Notes: generated by a model not told the origin, from the letters alone. A DNA stretch of 64,000 bases from Siphonodentalium dalli (GCA_032622095.1 CP136064.1:138895954-138959953), one strand, 5' to 3'; shown: positions 33,950 through 45,894, counted from the first letter of the stretch. Translations and numbers: made by a program.

Positions 33950-34257
33950 CAGGTGCGTTTTGTCCCTGGCTTGGCGCAATTAATATCGATATTCGCTAAC
34001 GTATTAATAACGTGGTTATTGTCTTTATTGAGAGGGGGGTGTGGCTAAAACGATTTATAATATGTCTGATTCATCTGGTTTTATTGAACAAAAGAAAATA
34101 ACTAAACAAACTGTCGGTGGTGGATTGGGGAGGGGGGAGTTGGGCTGGAATGTACCAATTGAAAAATTCCAACCAAATAATGGGGAAGGGATATTTGACT
34201 TTGAAAAAAAAAATCTCAAACTTTGGGGGGGGGGGTGGGGGTGATCTGGTTCAGAGG
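33950..34257. other. Non-coding, G-rich segment
   Basis: Contains GGAGGGGGGAGTTGGG and a G run followed by TGGGGGTG near 34223-34242, potentially quadruplex-forming. Small frames on both strands are not convincing. Confidence 0.4.
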
Positions 34258-34923
34258 TATGGGAGGCCATTTTCACATTTATTCCTTATTTGCGCTTAAG
34301 TCCAAATGATTTGTACTTAAGCGCAAATAAAAATTCATATGCATTGATCCCCACTGAATTAATTTTAAATGGCACAGGCCAAAACACACCACTCAAGCCT
34401 ATACAGCCCACCATATGACGGAAGCAATCCCACAGTAACCCTAATTCCCTTTTTATGACCACGGAAATGGTATAGATCTGTGCAGGATATGTCTCTTTTT
34501 ATAAAATATACTAGATTTCTGGGATGGAGACACAAATTATTGGGGGCAGGGATGCTGATAATATGAAAATAGGGTTTTTCCCCTTTGTTGCAAGTCAATA
34601 TAAGTACTCCATGTGAGGGAAACCAGCCTCCACCAGTAACCCTAATTCCCCTTTTACGGCCATGGAAATTGTACATATCTGTGCAGGAAATTCCCTTTAA
34701 TAAAATATACAAGAGCTCTTGGAGTGAGACACCAATTCTTGGGACACCAGGGACAGAGATGCTGATATGCATATGGAAATATGTTTTTTCTTCAACTTTC
34801 GAGTCTGTATGGAGCGACTACAATGAGATGGACTCAATCGGAGGGAAGTAAGGGAGTGTTAGGTGTTTGCGCTTAGCGCAAATGATTTACACTAAAGCGC
34901 AAATAAATTGTTAGACACCTAAC

Positions 34924-36059
34924 TATGGGAGGCCATTTTCACATTTATTAGATAATTGAACTTAAGCGCAATTCAATTGCGCTTAAGCTGCTTAATCGTA
35001 ATTCAATTTCGCTTAAGCACAATTACTTACATCTTTATCCAATTGATTTGCGCAATTGATTTTCGCTTAAGTGCAAATGAATAGCGCTATAGCAAGTTTT
35101 CACCCCTCAAAGATCAAATGAGGTTCATAATAAGGAGGCCCCCACCCCCCTGGAATACAGAATACCACTTAACACATAGGGTGGAATACGGAATACCAGT
35201 TAACAGCCATATGGAATAGAATACGGAATACCAGTTAACAGCCATATGGAATACGGAGTACCAGTTAAGATCAGATAAGATAATTTATTGACGATAAAAT
35301 GATCTAAAAGGCAACATGGTAGTAAAACGCCGGTCATCCCGCAGTGTCCACGTCTAAAATGATCTAAAATGACGATGATCGACGATCTGTATGTCAAACC
35401 GTGAATTTATTGTGACAAAAATCGCATTTATATTATTACTAGCAGGTGACCCGACTTCGTCCGGGCTTTGACCTTGAATTGACCATTTTGAAGGTCAAGG
35501 TCAGGGCGGGGGTCACGATTTGACCCGTCGAAAACACCCCCCCCCCCCCGATAAAAATATCCCTAGGTATAAAATGCCTTTTTACCATATGTGGTAAGCA
35601 AGCCCTCATGCAGTGACACCACATGCATAATAATGCTATATGACCATAGTAATGTCCCAAATCCATGCAAAAATACTTCTAAAAAATTATATAAAACAAT
35701 TCCTAGAGTTCCGGGAAGGAGAAATCAATTCTTTGGATATAGGGATGCTGATAATATGTAATTATGGATTATCATTGTTGTACACATACATCTACTCACA
35801 GATCGACGACTGTTGAGTACTCAGGCTAATTAAAACAGGTTAAACTTAGCCCAATGCTCCTCTTGTGTTGCTACTAGGTGATACACCAGGTCATGTCAAT
35901 AGTTTATGGATAGGTTAGATGGTAGTTACAATTACGCTAGCCTAAAGCGCGATTAATTGCACAATATGTGGTATTTGCACTTGAGCAAAATTATTTGTGC
36001 TTAAGCGCAATCAATTGCTCTTAAGTGCTATTCATTATTAAATGTGAATTTGGTCTCCA
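34924..36059. mobile_element. GCGCTTAAG-type TIR element, copy A
   Basis: Left end TATGGGAGGCCATTTTCACA and right end AATGTGAATTTGGTCTCC (inverted). GCGCTTAAG-type word arrays lie inside both ends. The interior includes a SINE/RTE-like CTAGCAGGTGACCCGACTTC fragment at 35442-35580 with a poly-C run. Confidence 0.55.
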
Positions 36060-36724
36060 ACAGGGTTCATATGGGTAGGGGTGACACCATGATAACTACT
36101 AATTATGGACCTGATACCCTTTAATGATTACTCTTCAGTCTACATGTCGTATATGGCTATTTTAGTGTCAATTAATATAAGGATTTATGTATAGGCCTAT
36201 ACTGTATCAACAAATATCTTTGAACATTATCAAGCTAAGACCATTGTCACATTGTGCATGGATCAGACAGTACAATCCAAAACTATTCCTTTATATTGTC
36301 ATCCAGTTCATCATCTATATATTTAACTCATACCATTTCGATCATCCAATGGTGATCCATTCATATGACAGGCTAACAAACCGTAGTTTTCACACATTAG
36401 AGAAGTAACAAATGTATTCCTCCACCAGTAAGTTCATTGATGTGGCCTCATGGAGATATGTTGCCTACTGGTGTTATAACAGTTTATGCCGAAAGGAATA
36501 TCAGTTTCTTGTCAGGTCAGTCCTGATGCCATAAATTCCACCCTCAGAAAAGAACATAAATTTAGTTATTCTACAAGACTGTTGAAATTTGCTGGTTTTT
36601 TTCTTCATTTGTTTATAATATTATATTCAGTTGTATAAGGATAAACCCAAATTAGTTTAGTTTTACATTTCAAAAATGTTCATGTTAACATTTAATTGTT
36701 GATTGGATTTACAACAACTTCTTC

Positions 36725-37915
36725 ATGGGAGGTCAAATTCACATTTAATAATGAATTGTGCTTAAGAGCAATTAATTTCACTTAAGTGGAAATGATTGCG
36801 CTTAAGGTCAATTGATTGCGCTTAAGCGCAAATAATTATGCTTAAGCACAATCAATTGCTCTTAAGCTTAATTATTTGTGCTTAAGCATAATTATTTGCA
36901 CTTATTTATGCTTAAGTGCAATTTATGGTTATATGTAACTAAACATCCATTGTGAATAAATAGGTTTATCCATAACTCAACCTTAACCTATTGACATATC
37001 ACCTCTTGTTTTCATTGGTTTGGATGGGTAGGGAGCCAGATTAACTTTTTTATTAAAATGGCTGACTCCCCATAACATTACCTTCTGGTTTAGTCGGGGC
37101 AACTCGTGATAGCATTATATTTTCTTCAGCATTAGTCAGGGCGACTCGCGATAGCATTACCTTCTGTATTAATCAGGGCCACTTTGAGTTTCTTCAATCT
37201 TTGAGTATACAGGCACACCATATGGGGAAGCAAGCCCTCATTGACAACACAGTCACCCTATATGACCATGGAAATACTATTTATCAATGCAAGAGATGCT
37301 AATTTAATTAAAATACTGGAGCTCCAGGACTGAGACACCAAAGCTCCAGCAATGAAACACAAATTTTTGGGACAGGAATGCTGATAATATGAAAATAGGG
37401 TTTTTTCCTTGATTTAAGTTAATAAGTACACCATATGAGGTAAGCAATCCCTCATGAAGTGACACCACATTCATGCTGTATGGCCATAGTAATGGGCCAA
37501 ATCTGTACAAAAATACTTTTAAAAAATTAAATGGAAAAATACAAGAGTTCCAGGAGGGAGACATCAATTCTTTATGCTGATAAAATGAAATTAGGGATTA
37601 TCTTTGATTGTTGTACACAGACTCACAATTGACTGTTGAGTTCTAGGCTAACAAAACAGGTTTTAAAATTAGCCACATGTTCCTCTTGTGTTGCTAGGTG
37701 TCAAATTCACCAGATTATGCCAATAGTTTATGCCTTTATGGGAATATAGGTTAGATAGTAGTTAAAATTTCGCTTAAGAGCAATTCATTATGCTGAAGCA
37801 CAAATGCCCTGTTTGTGCTTTTAAGCACATGCAATATGTGGTATTTGCGCTTAAGCGTAATTATTTGCGCTTTTAACAGCATAATTCATTATTAAATGTG
37901 AATTTGGCCTCCCAT
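36725..37915. mobile_element. GCGCTTAAG-type TIR element, copy B
   Basis: Left end ATGGGAGGTCAAATTCACAT and right end ATGTGAATTTGGCCTCCCAT are good inverted matches over more than 30 bp, continuing into TTAATAATGAATTG. Subterminal GCGCTTAAG arrays flank a 0.8-kb interior with two copies of the GGTAAGCAA(T/G)CCCTCAT module. No coding gene. Confidence 0.7.
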
Positions 37916-38409
37916 ACTTCTTGCCACTGAAACTGAAACATGTATCTGAGCCCCTATGAGTAATTTTATGAGATTTCTGGAGTTTTTCATTAAACTTACA
38001 TGATTGATTTCACACTCTGTGTATGCCTTATCCTTCTATATATTAACCATTTTTCATCAAACTTTGGGGTTGGTCCCAAATTGCCTTCGAAAAAACTTGC
38101 GTTGTATCGTGGAATGTTTTTCTGAATCCCCCTCCCCCAGGAACATGACTATTTGAATTTTGGGGGGGGGGGTGGATAGAAGAGTGAGGAAATAAATTTG
38201 CCACACCTTTGCTTCATCGGTTTACTATTCTGCTAGCACATTGCACCACATATTTCTCCAGCATTAAATTTCCAATGCTTTCACCCAACATATACCAGTA
38301 GTGTTTTTAAACTAATAGCTTATTAACTGTTTGATAGATCACATCAATCTTTATATTTAAAGGGATAAATAGATATCTTGGAGAATTGAATGTTGGCAAT
38401 GTTGATCAT

Positions 38410-38880
38410 ACAGCATTTTTTAACGTTGAAAATATAACGTTGATTAAACGTTGGAAAAATAACGTTGATACAACGTTGGGAAAATAACGTTGATTCAACA
38501 TTGGAAAAATAACGTTGATTCAACGTTGAAAATATAACGTTGATTCAACGTTGGAAAAATAACGTTGATTCAACGTTGGAAAAATAACGTTGATTCAACG
38601 TTGGAAAAATAACGTTGATTCAACGTTGGAAATACAACGTTGTTTCAACATTGATTTATTATTGGAGATATACCACAAACTCCAATAGCTCTTGCTAATT
38701 CCCTATTTCTGTTAATTTAACAACTCTAAATACAATGTTGGAAATAAACCGTTGATTCAATGTTGGAAAAATAACGTTGATTCAACGTTTGAAAAATAAC
38801 GTTGATTCAACGTTGGAAAAATAACGTTGATTCAACGTTGAAAAAATGACGTTGATTCAACGTTGGAAATACAATGTTCT
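38410..38880. repeat. 25-bp AACGTTGATTCAACGTT array
   Basis: Tandem copies of ATAACGTTGATTCAACGTTG plus GAAAA (25 bp) in two blocks (38410-38650 and 38730-38880). They are separated by TTATTGGAGATATACC-type sequence. The word is shared with the left end of the 18-kb element. Confidence 0.85.
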
Positions 38881-39260
38881 TTCAACATTGATTTATTCCC
38901 TATTTCGGTTATTATTAATATAACAACTCTATTGAATTTGTGTATAATACAAGTGTATCTATTCCCTGAACTTTCTGTATTGATTCTGATGTATATAAAT
39001 AATAATTGTGAGTCATAGAGAGCAATCAACATAAGTTTCAATGTATCACAAGGAAACATTTTGTATGGGAGGCCAAATTCACTTCAAATAATTATTTGTG
39101 CTGAAGCACAATTATTTGCCCTTAAGCTCCATTATTTGTGCTTTAGCGGAAATAATATAATTTCGCTTCAGTACAAATAAGCTATTTTAAAATTATTTGC
39201 GCTTAAACACAATTATTTGAGCTTAAACACAATTATTTGAGCTTAAGCGCAATTAAGAAA

Positions 39261-39540
39261 ATTAAAAACCATTACCTGACACACACTGTTGATATTGGCA
39301 GAGTCCCCCACAAAGTATCATGGGACATTGAAATTAAAACATGGGGAATCATATTTTATTTTTGAGGGAAGATCTATATTGATGGGGAATTAACATACTT
39401 ATCTGGTAACTTTATTTATTTACATGTAACTTTTTATTGACACAATATTCAGTTAGGTATCTAAAATTAAGTCAAGTCGAGTCCTTAAATTATTCAGTTC
39501 ACCAGTGTATATCCCCACATTCAACCAAAATCAGGTATAG
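39261..39540. other. No gene seen
   Basis: AT-rich sequence, no recognisable feature. Confidence 0.4.
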
Positions 39541-39813
39541 CGCTTGCAGCGTTGGCAGAACGTTGGTATACCGTTGGTTGATTTACCGTTAGTTTTTCAA
39601 CGTTTAACCAACATTTAAGTAACGTCGTGGGAATTACGTTGGAAAAACATTGTTGAAATAACGTTGGAAAAACGTTAGAAATCTAACCGTTGAATAACTG
39701 TTGGGAATCAACGTTGAATCTACGTTGATTCAACGTAGTGAAAACTAACCAACGTAAACTCAACGGTACCAACCAAAAACCAACGTAGAATCAACGTAGA
39801 GTTGCTATCTGGG
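39541..39813. repeat. Right terminus of the 18-kb TIR element
   Basis: Degenerate ACGTTGGTT / AACGTTGAATC words ending in AACGTAGAGTTGCTATCTGGG-like sequence, the inverse of the left end at 21769. TA and then satellite follow directly. Confidence 0.75.
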
Positions 39814-42082
39814 TATATATGGGTCATACCGAACTTGTGAATATCGTGATAGGTCAAAATATTACTGTTATAGGCATTTGGGTAAATTTCACAGTGCGGA
39901 TACGCCCTTAATTGACAAATATATGGATTGAAGTTGGACTACATTGACATGTGTAATAAAAGGACCACACGCAGTTCGAAATATTGGTTATATGGGTCAT
40001 CCCGAACTTGTGAATATCGTGATATGTCAAAATATGATAGTTATAGTCATTTGAACCAATTATACAGTGCGGATACGCCCTTAATTGACAAATTCATGGG
40101 TTGAAGATGGACTACATTGACAGTGGTGTAATAAAAGTACGACACGCAGTTCGAAATAGTGGTTGTATGGTCATCCCGAACTTGTGAATATCGTGATAGG
40201 TCAAAATATTACTGTTATATTCATTTGGGCAAATTTCACAGTGCGGATACGCCCTTAATTGACAAATATATAGATGGAAGTTGGATTACATTCACCGTTG
40301 TGTAACAAAAGGACCACACGCAGTTCGAAATATTGGTTATATGGGTCATACCGAACTTGTGAATATCGTGATAGGTCAAAATATTACTGTTATAGGCATT
40401 TGGGTAAATTTCACAGAGCGGATACGCCCTTAATTGACAAATATATGAAATATTGGTTATATGGGTCATCCCGAACTTGTGAATATCGTGATAGGTCAAA
40501 ATATGATAGTTATAGTCATTTGAACCAATTATACAGTGCGGATACGCCCTTAATTGACAAATTCATGGGTTGAAAATGGACTACATTGACAGTGGTGTAA
40601 TAAAAGTACCACACGCAGTTCGAAATAGTGGTTATATGGGTCATCCCGACCTTGTGAATATCATGATAGGTTAAAATATTACTGTTATAGTCATTTGGGC
40701 AAATTTCACAGTGCGGATACGCCCTTAATTGACAAATATATGGATCGAAGTTGGACTACATTCAACGTTGTGTAACAAAAGGACCACATGCAGTTCGAAA
40801 TATTAGTTATATTGGTCATCCCGAACTTGTGAATATCGTGATAGGTCAAAATATTATAGTTATAGTCATTTGAACCAATTCTACAGTGCGGATGCGTCCT
40901 TAATTGACAAATTCATGGGTCGAAGATGGACTACATTGACAGTGGTGTACTAAAAGTACCGCACGCAGTTCGAAATAGTGGTTATATGAGTCATCCCGAA
41001 CTTTTGAATATCGTGATAGGTCAAAATATTAATGTTATAGTCATTTCGGCAAATTTCACAGTGCGGATACGCCCTTAATTGACAAATATATGGATTGAAG
41101 TTGGACAACATTGACCGTTGTGTAATTTAAGGACCACACGCAGTTCGAAATATTGGTTATATGGGTCATCCCGAACTTGTGAATATCGTGATATGTCGAA
41201 ATATGATAGTAATAGTCATTTGTGCCAATTCTACAGTGCGGATACGCCCTTAATTGACAAATTCATGGGTTGAAGATGGACTACATTGACAGTGGTGTAA
41301 TAAAAGTAACACACGCAGTTCGAAATAGTGGTTGTATGGGTCAATCCGAACTTGTGAATATCGTGATAGGTCAACATATTACTGTTATAGTCATTTGGGC
41401 AAATTTCACAGTGCGGATACGCCCTTCATTGACAAATATATGGATCGGAGTTGGACTACATTCACCGTTGTGTAATAAAAGGACCACACGCTGTTCGAAA
41501 TATTGGTTATATGGGTCATCCCGAACTTATGAATATCGTGATAGGTCGAAATATGATAGTAATAGTCATTTGTGCCAATTCTACAGTGCGGATACGCCCT
41601 TAATTGACAAATATATGGACTGAAGTTCGACTACATTGACCGTTGTGAAAGAAAAGGACCACACGCAGTTCGAAATATTGGTTATATGGGTCATCCCGAA
41701 CTTGTGAATATCGTGATAGGTTGAAATATGATAGTGATAGTCATTTGTGCCAATTCTACAGTGCGGATACGCCCTTAATTGACAAATATATGGGTTGAAG
41801 ATGGACTACATTGACAGAGGTGTACTAAAAGTAACACACGCAGTTCGAAATAGTGGTTAAATGGGTCATCCCGAACTTGTGAATATCGTGATAGGTCAAA
41901 ATATTACTGTTATAGTCATTTGGGCAAATTTCACAGTGCGGATACGCCCTTAATTGACAAATATATAGATTGAAGTTGGACTACATTGACCGTTGTGTAA
42001 TAAAAGGACCACACGCAGTTCGAAATATTGGTTATATGGGTCATCCCGAACTTATGAATATCGTGATAGGTCGAAATATGAT
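39814..42082 (+). repeat. 175-bp satellite array, plus orientation, segment 2
   Basis: About 13 monomers continuing the array cut at 21768. It ends at GGTCGAAATATGAT, where the PLE 3' end begins. Confidence 0.95.
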
Positions 42083-42136
42083 TTTTATGAGAAAGAACGC
42101 ATAGGCACAGGGAAAATCTTTTAACCTAAGTTTGTG

Positions 42137-42213
42137 TCTGGAGTTTCGCATCCAGATTTGGATTTTGTTTTGATGTCGGAATGTTCCGATGTGTATTGGA
42201 TTAATGTCCAATA
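42137..42213 (-). promoter_or_regulatory. Three consecutive hairpins in the PLE 3' UTR
   Basis: CTGGA/TCCAG (42138-42155), CGGAA-TG-TTCCG (42177-42188) and TATTGGA-6 nt-TCCAATA (42194-42213). All three are kept in the other copies (46841-, 49695- and the inverted 4436-4615). They could be the RNA structure recognised by the reverse transcriptase, which is inference. Confidence 0.6.
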
Positions 42214-42332
42214 TTGTTTGTTGAGATACAAATTAATTTGCTTGAAATGGATGAGCCGAGTGGCTTTGTTTTGGGTATGCAGGCAATGGTCCCGCGTTGA
42301 GCAGATTAAATTGTTTTAGTGGTACATGGTCG

Positions 42333-44744
42333 CTAATCAGCCGATATTTGAGGAAGCGATGAATGAACTAACTTATCCCGAAGACTAGGATTTTTCTTGT
42401 ATGCAATTATTGCCCGTGAATCCGACAGTTCGGCGTGCTCGTCAGCGAATGACTTGAACTCATCTTTGAGAATTCCAGCCACTTCTACGTTATGTCTGTT
42501 GTATACCAGTGGGTAACACACGAAGGTTTTGGGTGTCCCATAACCCGCTAGTTGGTTAATACCTGTAGGCCATAGGGTCTGAAGTTCCCCTATCCAATAT
42601 CCCTCCCTTTCTTTCCGGTGGATAGTTGTTTCTGCCACAGATTCCGTCACAGTGGTTTGTTCAATAGGTTGGAAACTAAAGTGTAGTCTGACACTGTGAC
42701 CGTCTACATTAAAGTGCTGTGCAACAAATGTGTCCTTCTCATTATAAATGTCACTGAGATGCCTTTGAATTCTCTTTTTTATTGAATTTTGTGTTTCTCC
42801 AACATATTGCATTTTGCATCTCTTGCATGTGATTAGGTAAATAAGATTGTCAGAGTCACAATCCAAATTGTTGCACATACGATAAACATTTTTGGTCTGG
42901 TGACTGAAGAAAGACGAGCCCGTGTTAAGGTAGTTCATTTTGTTCAGACTACAGACCTTTTTTGAGCAAAATTTAGAAGATCCCGAACCCAATACGGGAC
43001 GCCGAATGCTTATTTTCTTAGGTATATGTTCATTATCGTTAGAAATTGTTGGGTTTTCAATTTTGAAAATGGTTTCGGACTTTATGCTGCGGAGGAATCT
43101 CTTCGAGTATCCCCGCGAGCGCAAGGCCAGGAACAGTGTATTACATGCTTGATTGAAAGATGTCAGACTGCTACTGTTTCTATGGAACCTGATGACTTGT
43201 GATTTGATTATCCCCTTGAATGTATGAGGTGGATGGAATGAATGTTTGTCCAGGAGTTGATGTGAATCACTCGGTTTGAAATATACCTTGGTGTCGAGAA
43301 TTGAATTAGCTTTAAATTGTTCCCCCTTAAAAATGGTGAGGTCCAGGAAATCGATGGATGTTTCTGATTGCGTGCGTGTGAGCTTGATGTGTGGAGAGTG
43401 ATTATTCAAAATATTAAAACATTGGTCCAAATCTGCTACGGAATGAGGCCATACCAAGAAAATGTCATCGAGGTATCGTAGATATGTGAGGGGCTGTTTT
43501 GGGCAATTTGCTAGTGCCTCATCCTCCCACTGTGCCATGAATATGGAGCTAAAGTTTGGGGCCCACCGTTTTCCCATACTAACCCCCTTTATTTGTTGGT
43601 AAATTTCTCCGTTGAACTCAAAGTCATTGCCTTCGAGCGAAATTTTTAAGAACTCAAGAATTTCTTTCGTGGGCCGGCGGTTGTCAGAATAAAATTCGAA
43701 CGCACGTTCGACCGCTGTGATGCCTTCTTCGATTGGAATATTCGTATACATATTTTTGACATCGAACGAGACCAGGAGAGCATCACTTGGGATTGTAATT
43801 TGCGAAAGTTTAGCGAGTAAGTCCTCTGTGTTGTTTATGTAACTGTGGTGCCGGTTTGCGACTGGTTTTAGGAAAAAGTCAATATTTCTTGAAAGATTGT
43901 ATGACTCGGAATTGCAATCCGAAATGATCGGTCGGCCTGGAGGTGTGAGAGTGTCTGTCCACGATTCCACGGGCTTATGTATTTTAATACTCATATAGAA
44001 TCTCCTAGTTCTAGAGCTGCGTTTGGCACAAAGATGTCCTAACTCCTTTCTGTCAATGATGTCTTTTTCATAAAGTTTGTTGAGAACATCGTTAAATTTT
44101 TTAATATTTTTTGGCCAAATAACTGAATCTATCTTTTTATAAAATTCTACATTGTTTAACTGACGTAAAGCCTCTTTGATATAATTTTCTCTGGACATAA
44201 TTACCGTCGCAGAGCCTTTGTCGGCGAGCTTGATAACAATTTTCCTATTTTTTTAAAATTTAAACAGAGCCCGCCGTTCTGAAGCGCACAAATTTTGCTT
44301 ATTATGGTAAATGCGTAAGCCCTTAACTCTTTCTATTACATTTGAGCGGCCTCTGACAATTGCCGGGTCAGCATGTTTGTCGTCTGGGACCAAGCCCGTC
44401 TTGTCTTTGAAAGGTTTATGAGCTCCATTCGAATACCTAAATTTGTCAAAGAGGCACGTTTTCTGAAAAAAGGTGTGACCCGGATTTGAACCGTTCAGTT
44501 CATTGGTCACCTTGTGGTCCTTAAAGAACGGTGGTCCAAATTCCTGTCCAGTTTCGTCATCCACAAATCTCACCTTTGTTCTGTCAAGATCGGCTGGTGT
44601 GGGTACAAACGCTAAGCCGCGCGATAGCAGTGATTTTGCATCGGCTGAGAGGACCATGTTACCAGTTAGGTTAACGATATTTGTCCCCATGCCTAGGTCC
44701 GCTGGGCGGCTTTTGCCCTTACCCTGATTTAGTTTAAAGGACAC
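42333..44744 (-). pseudogene. PLE ORF2: reverse transcriptase + GIY-YIG endonuclease, one stop
   Basis: Retrotransposition enzyme: it copies element RNA at a nicked target. The main open part (42333-44198, 621 residues) has KIHKP at about residues 72-76, RT motif A LVSFDVKNMYTNIP (142-155), motif B with SMGKRWAPNFSSIF (207-220), the catalytic RYLDD (241-245) and IDFLDLTIF (282-290). A GIY-YIG nuclease follows: LIYLITCKRCKMQYVG (452-467), with CxxC and upstream cysteines, R476/R479, and EREGYWIGEL with E532 the likely catalytic acid. The same frame continues upstream to 44744, including IVIKLADKGSATVIM, typical of the first PLE RT block, and LSRGLAFVPTP. It is broken by TAA at 44253-44255. C-terminal placement of the nuclease fits canonical Penelope, not the permuted forms. 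The true start codon is uncertain. Confidence 0.93.
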
Positions 44745-45894
44745 ACAAGGTCAATGCTGTCTAACCATTTCCTGTACAAGCGATTGGCAGTCGCTTCATT
44801 CCAGTGAACCTCCTCAGATTTAGGATTTTTTGAAACGCACGTTTTGAAAAGATGGGAGGGTGCTTTCGTAAGTATTGTAATTTGGTCCTTTTTTCTGACC
44901 GAAACTGCTCGATTAATTTCGTCTATTGTGCGTTTGTGGTCTGGCCGAAGTTCCTTAGAATAGTTGAGCTCCGTGAAATAAATTTGTGATTTGGGGAATG
45001 CTCTACTGATTGCGCTCAACGTGTTACACTTTTTGACATGGATGAGTGAGGTTCACTGCGGTCGTTAGAGTGACAGTCCAGGTTTATGCGCGAAAGATTG
45101 GAGGCGCCCCATAGAAGTATCCTCCTCGTTACATTAGGTACAGTCCATTTTTGTTTGGGACCTTGGTGCCGAAATTTCCAAAATTTTGCTGATGTGGGAT
45201 CATAATTATTTGCTTGATTCCCCCGAGGTGATTTCTCACCCGAGGGTTGTGTATGAGATGATATTGGTGATGTGATATTATTTGCAGCCAGTGAAGATGG
45301 GCTGGTTCGTACATCTGGCCGTTTGTTCACTACAGGCGGAGTAGGTGATTGTCCTTGCCGCTTCCCTGCAGTAGAGCGTAACGGTGTCTCCAGGACCTCG
45401 TTCGCTATACTGGCGGGTACTATCAGTAGGGTCGCAAGTGACTTTGGCCAAAACTGCTCGAATGAGCTGAGTGTTGTTGACGTGAGTTTTTGTTTGTAGT
45501 TCTTGCGCCCCCATTTGATAGCAATGGATTTGGCACGAGCAAAGTCTAGGTCACCGGTGCTTAAGGCAGTGGCAACCTTGACCTTTATCGAATGAATTTG
45601 TCGCATGTAGTGACTCATTGTAAGTTCTATAATATTCCAGGCCCAGTTTTCCGTAGTCCGTTTGTATTGCTGTTCTAAGTCTGAGTCCTTGAGTGGTGTT
45701 TTAAAGTCCGACACTAGGCCGGGCACCTTGCTGTTGAGAAAATTTGGGAGGATTTTGTTTGCCAAAGCATCCTCAAGAAATGCCAAATGGTGCATGCATT
45801 GCAATACACGGTATAGCAATTTAACCAACTGCGCGAAAGCCACGTAGTTGGTTGTGCTTTTTTGCGTTTTCTTTTTAGAAGCCTTATGGGCCAT
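44729..45894 (-). pseudogene. PLE ORF1 with SGNH/GDSL-hydrolase-like C-terminus, frameshifted
   Basis: I start it at ATG 45894 (MAHKASKKK...). The open frame extends further upstream, but that part is very hydrophobic and looks like translated leader. Residues about 15-150 are helical (LVKLLYRVLQCMHHLAFL ... WAWNIIELTMSHYMRQI), followed by a Pro/Ser-rich linker. Then comes ILLWGASNLSRI, resembling block I of SGNH hydrolases with GAS in place of GDS. The frame ends at 45016. The rest lies in another frame (45019-44729 and slightly upstream): FPKSQIYFTELNYS and VHWNEATANRLYRKW, resembling the His-containing last SGNH block. So one frameshift separates the two halves. ORF1 and ORF2 overlap by about 16 nt. 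Function is inferred: esterase-like ORF1 domains are known from CR1-type LINEs. Confidence 0.6.

Larger units (their letters stand above)
34258..39260. repeat. Cluster of TIR elements with GCGCTTAAGCGCAATT arrays
   Basis: Ends of the form TATGGGAGGCCAAATTCACA occur at 34258, 34924, 36725 and 39064. Inverted counterparts occur near 36059 and 37915. Just inside them are arrays of CTTAAGCGCAAT, AATTATTTGCGCTTAAG and variants (34290-34330, 34870-35090, 35945-36030, 36757-36920, 37770-37880, 39095-39255). The interiors carry a repeated module (CACCATATGAGGTAAGCAA ... GGGATGCTGATAATATGAAA) of about 180-230 bp. No transposase is seen. Confidence 0.7.
21769..39813. mobile_element. 18-kb TIR-bounded insertion in satellite
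   Basis: The left terminus is CCCAGATAGCATCCCTACG. The right terminus ends AGTTGCTATCTGGG, giving an 11-bp core TIR (CCCAGATAGCA) plus inverted AACGTTG-word arrays. TA flanks each end. Satellite is in the same orientation and phase on both sides, apart from one extra TA on the right. That supports insertion at a TA in one monomer. No transposase or other coding gene is visible. The interior is filled with MITEs, word-array elements and tandem repeats. It may be one very large non-autonomous element, or a smaller one that grew by nested insertions. Confidence 0.6.

Noticed and set aside
42940-43152. 70-codon plus-strand frame (also at 47689 and 50552)
   Set aside because: Antisense shadow of the PLE reverse-transcriptase frame in all three copies.
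44470-44500. tRNA T-arm-like CGGTTCAAATCCGGG on the minus strand
   Set aside because: It lies within the PLE ORF2 coding frame, and no acceptor or anticodon arms are present around it.
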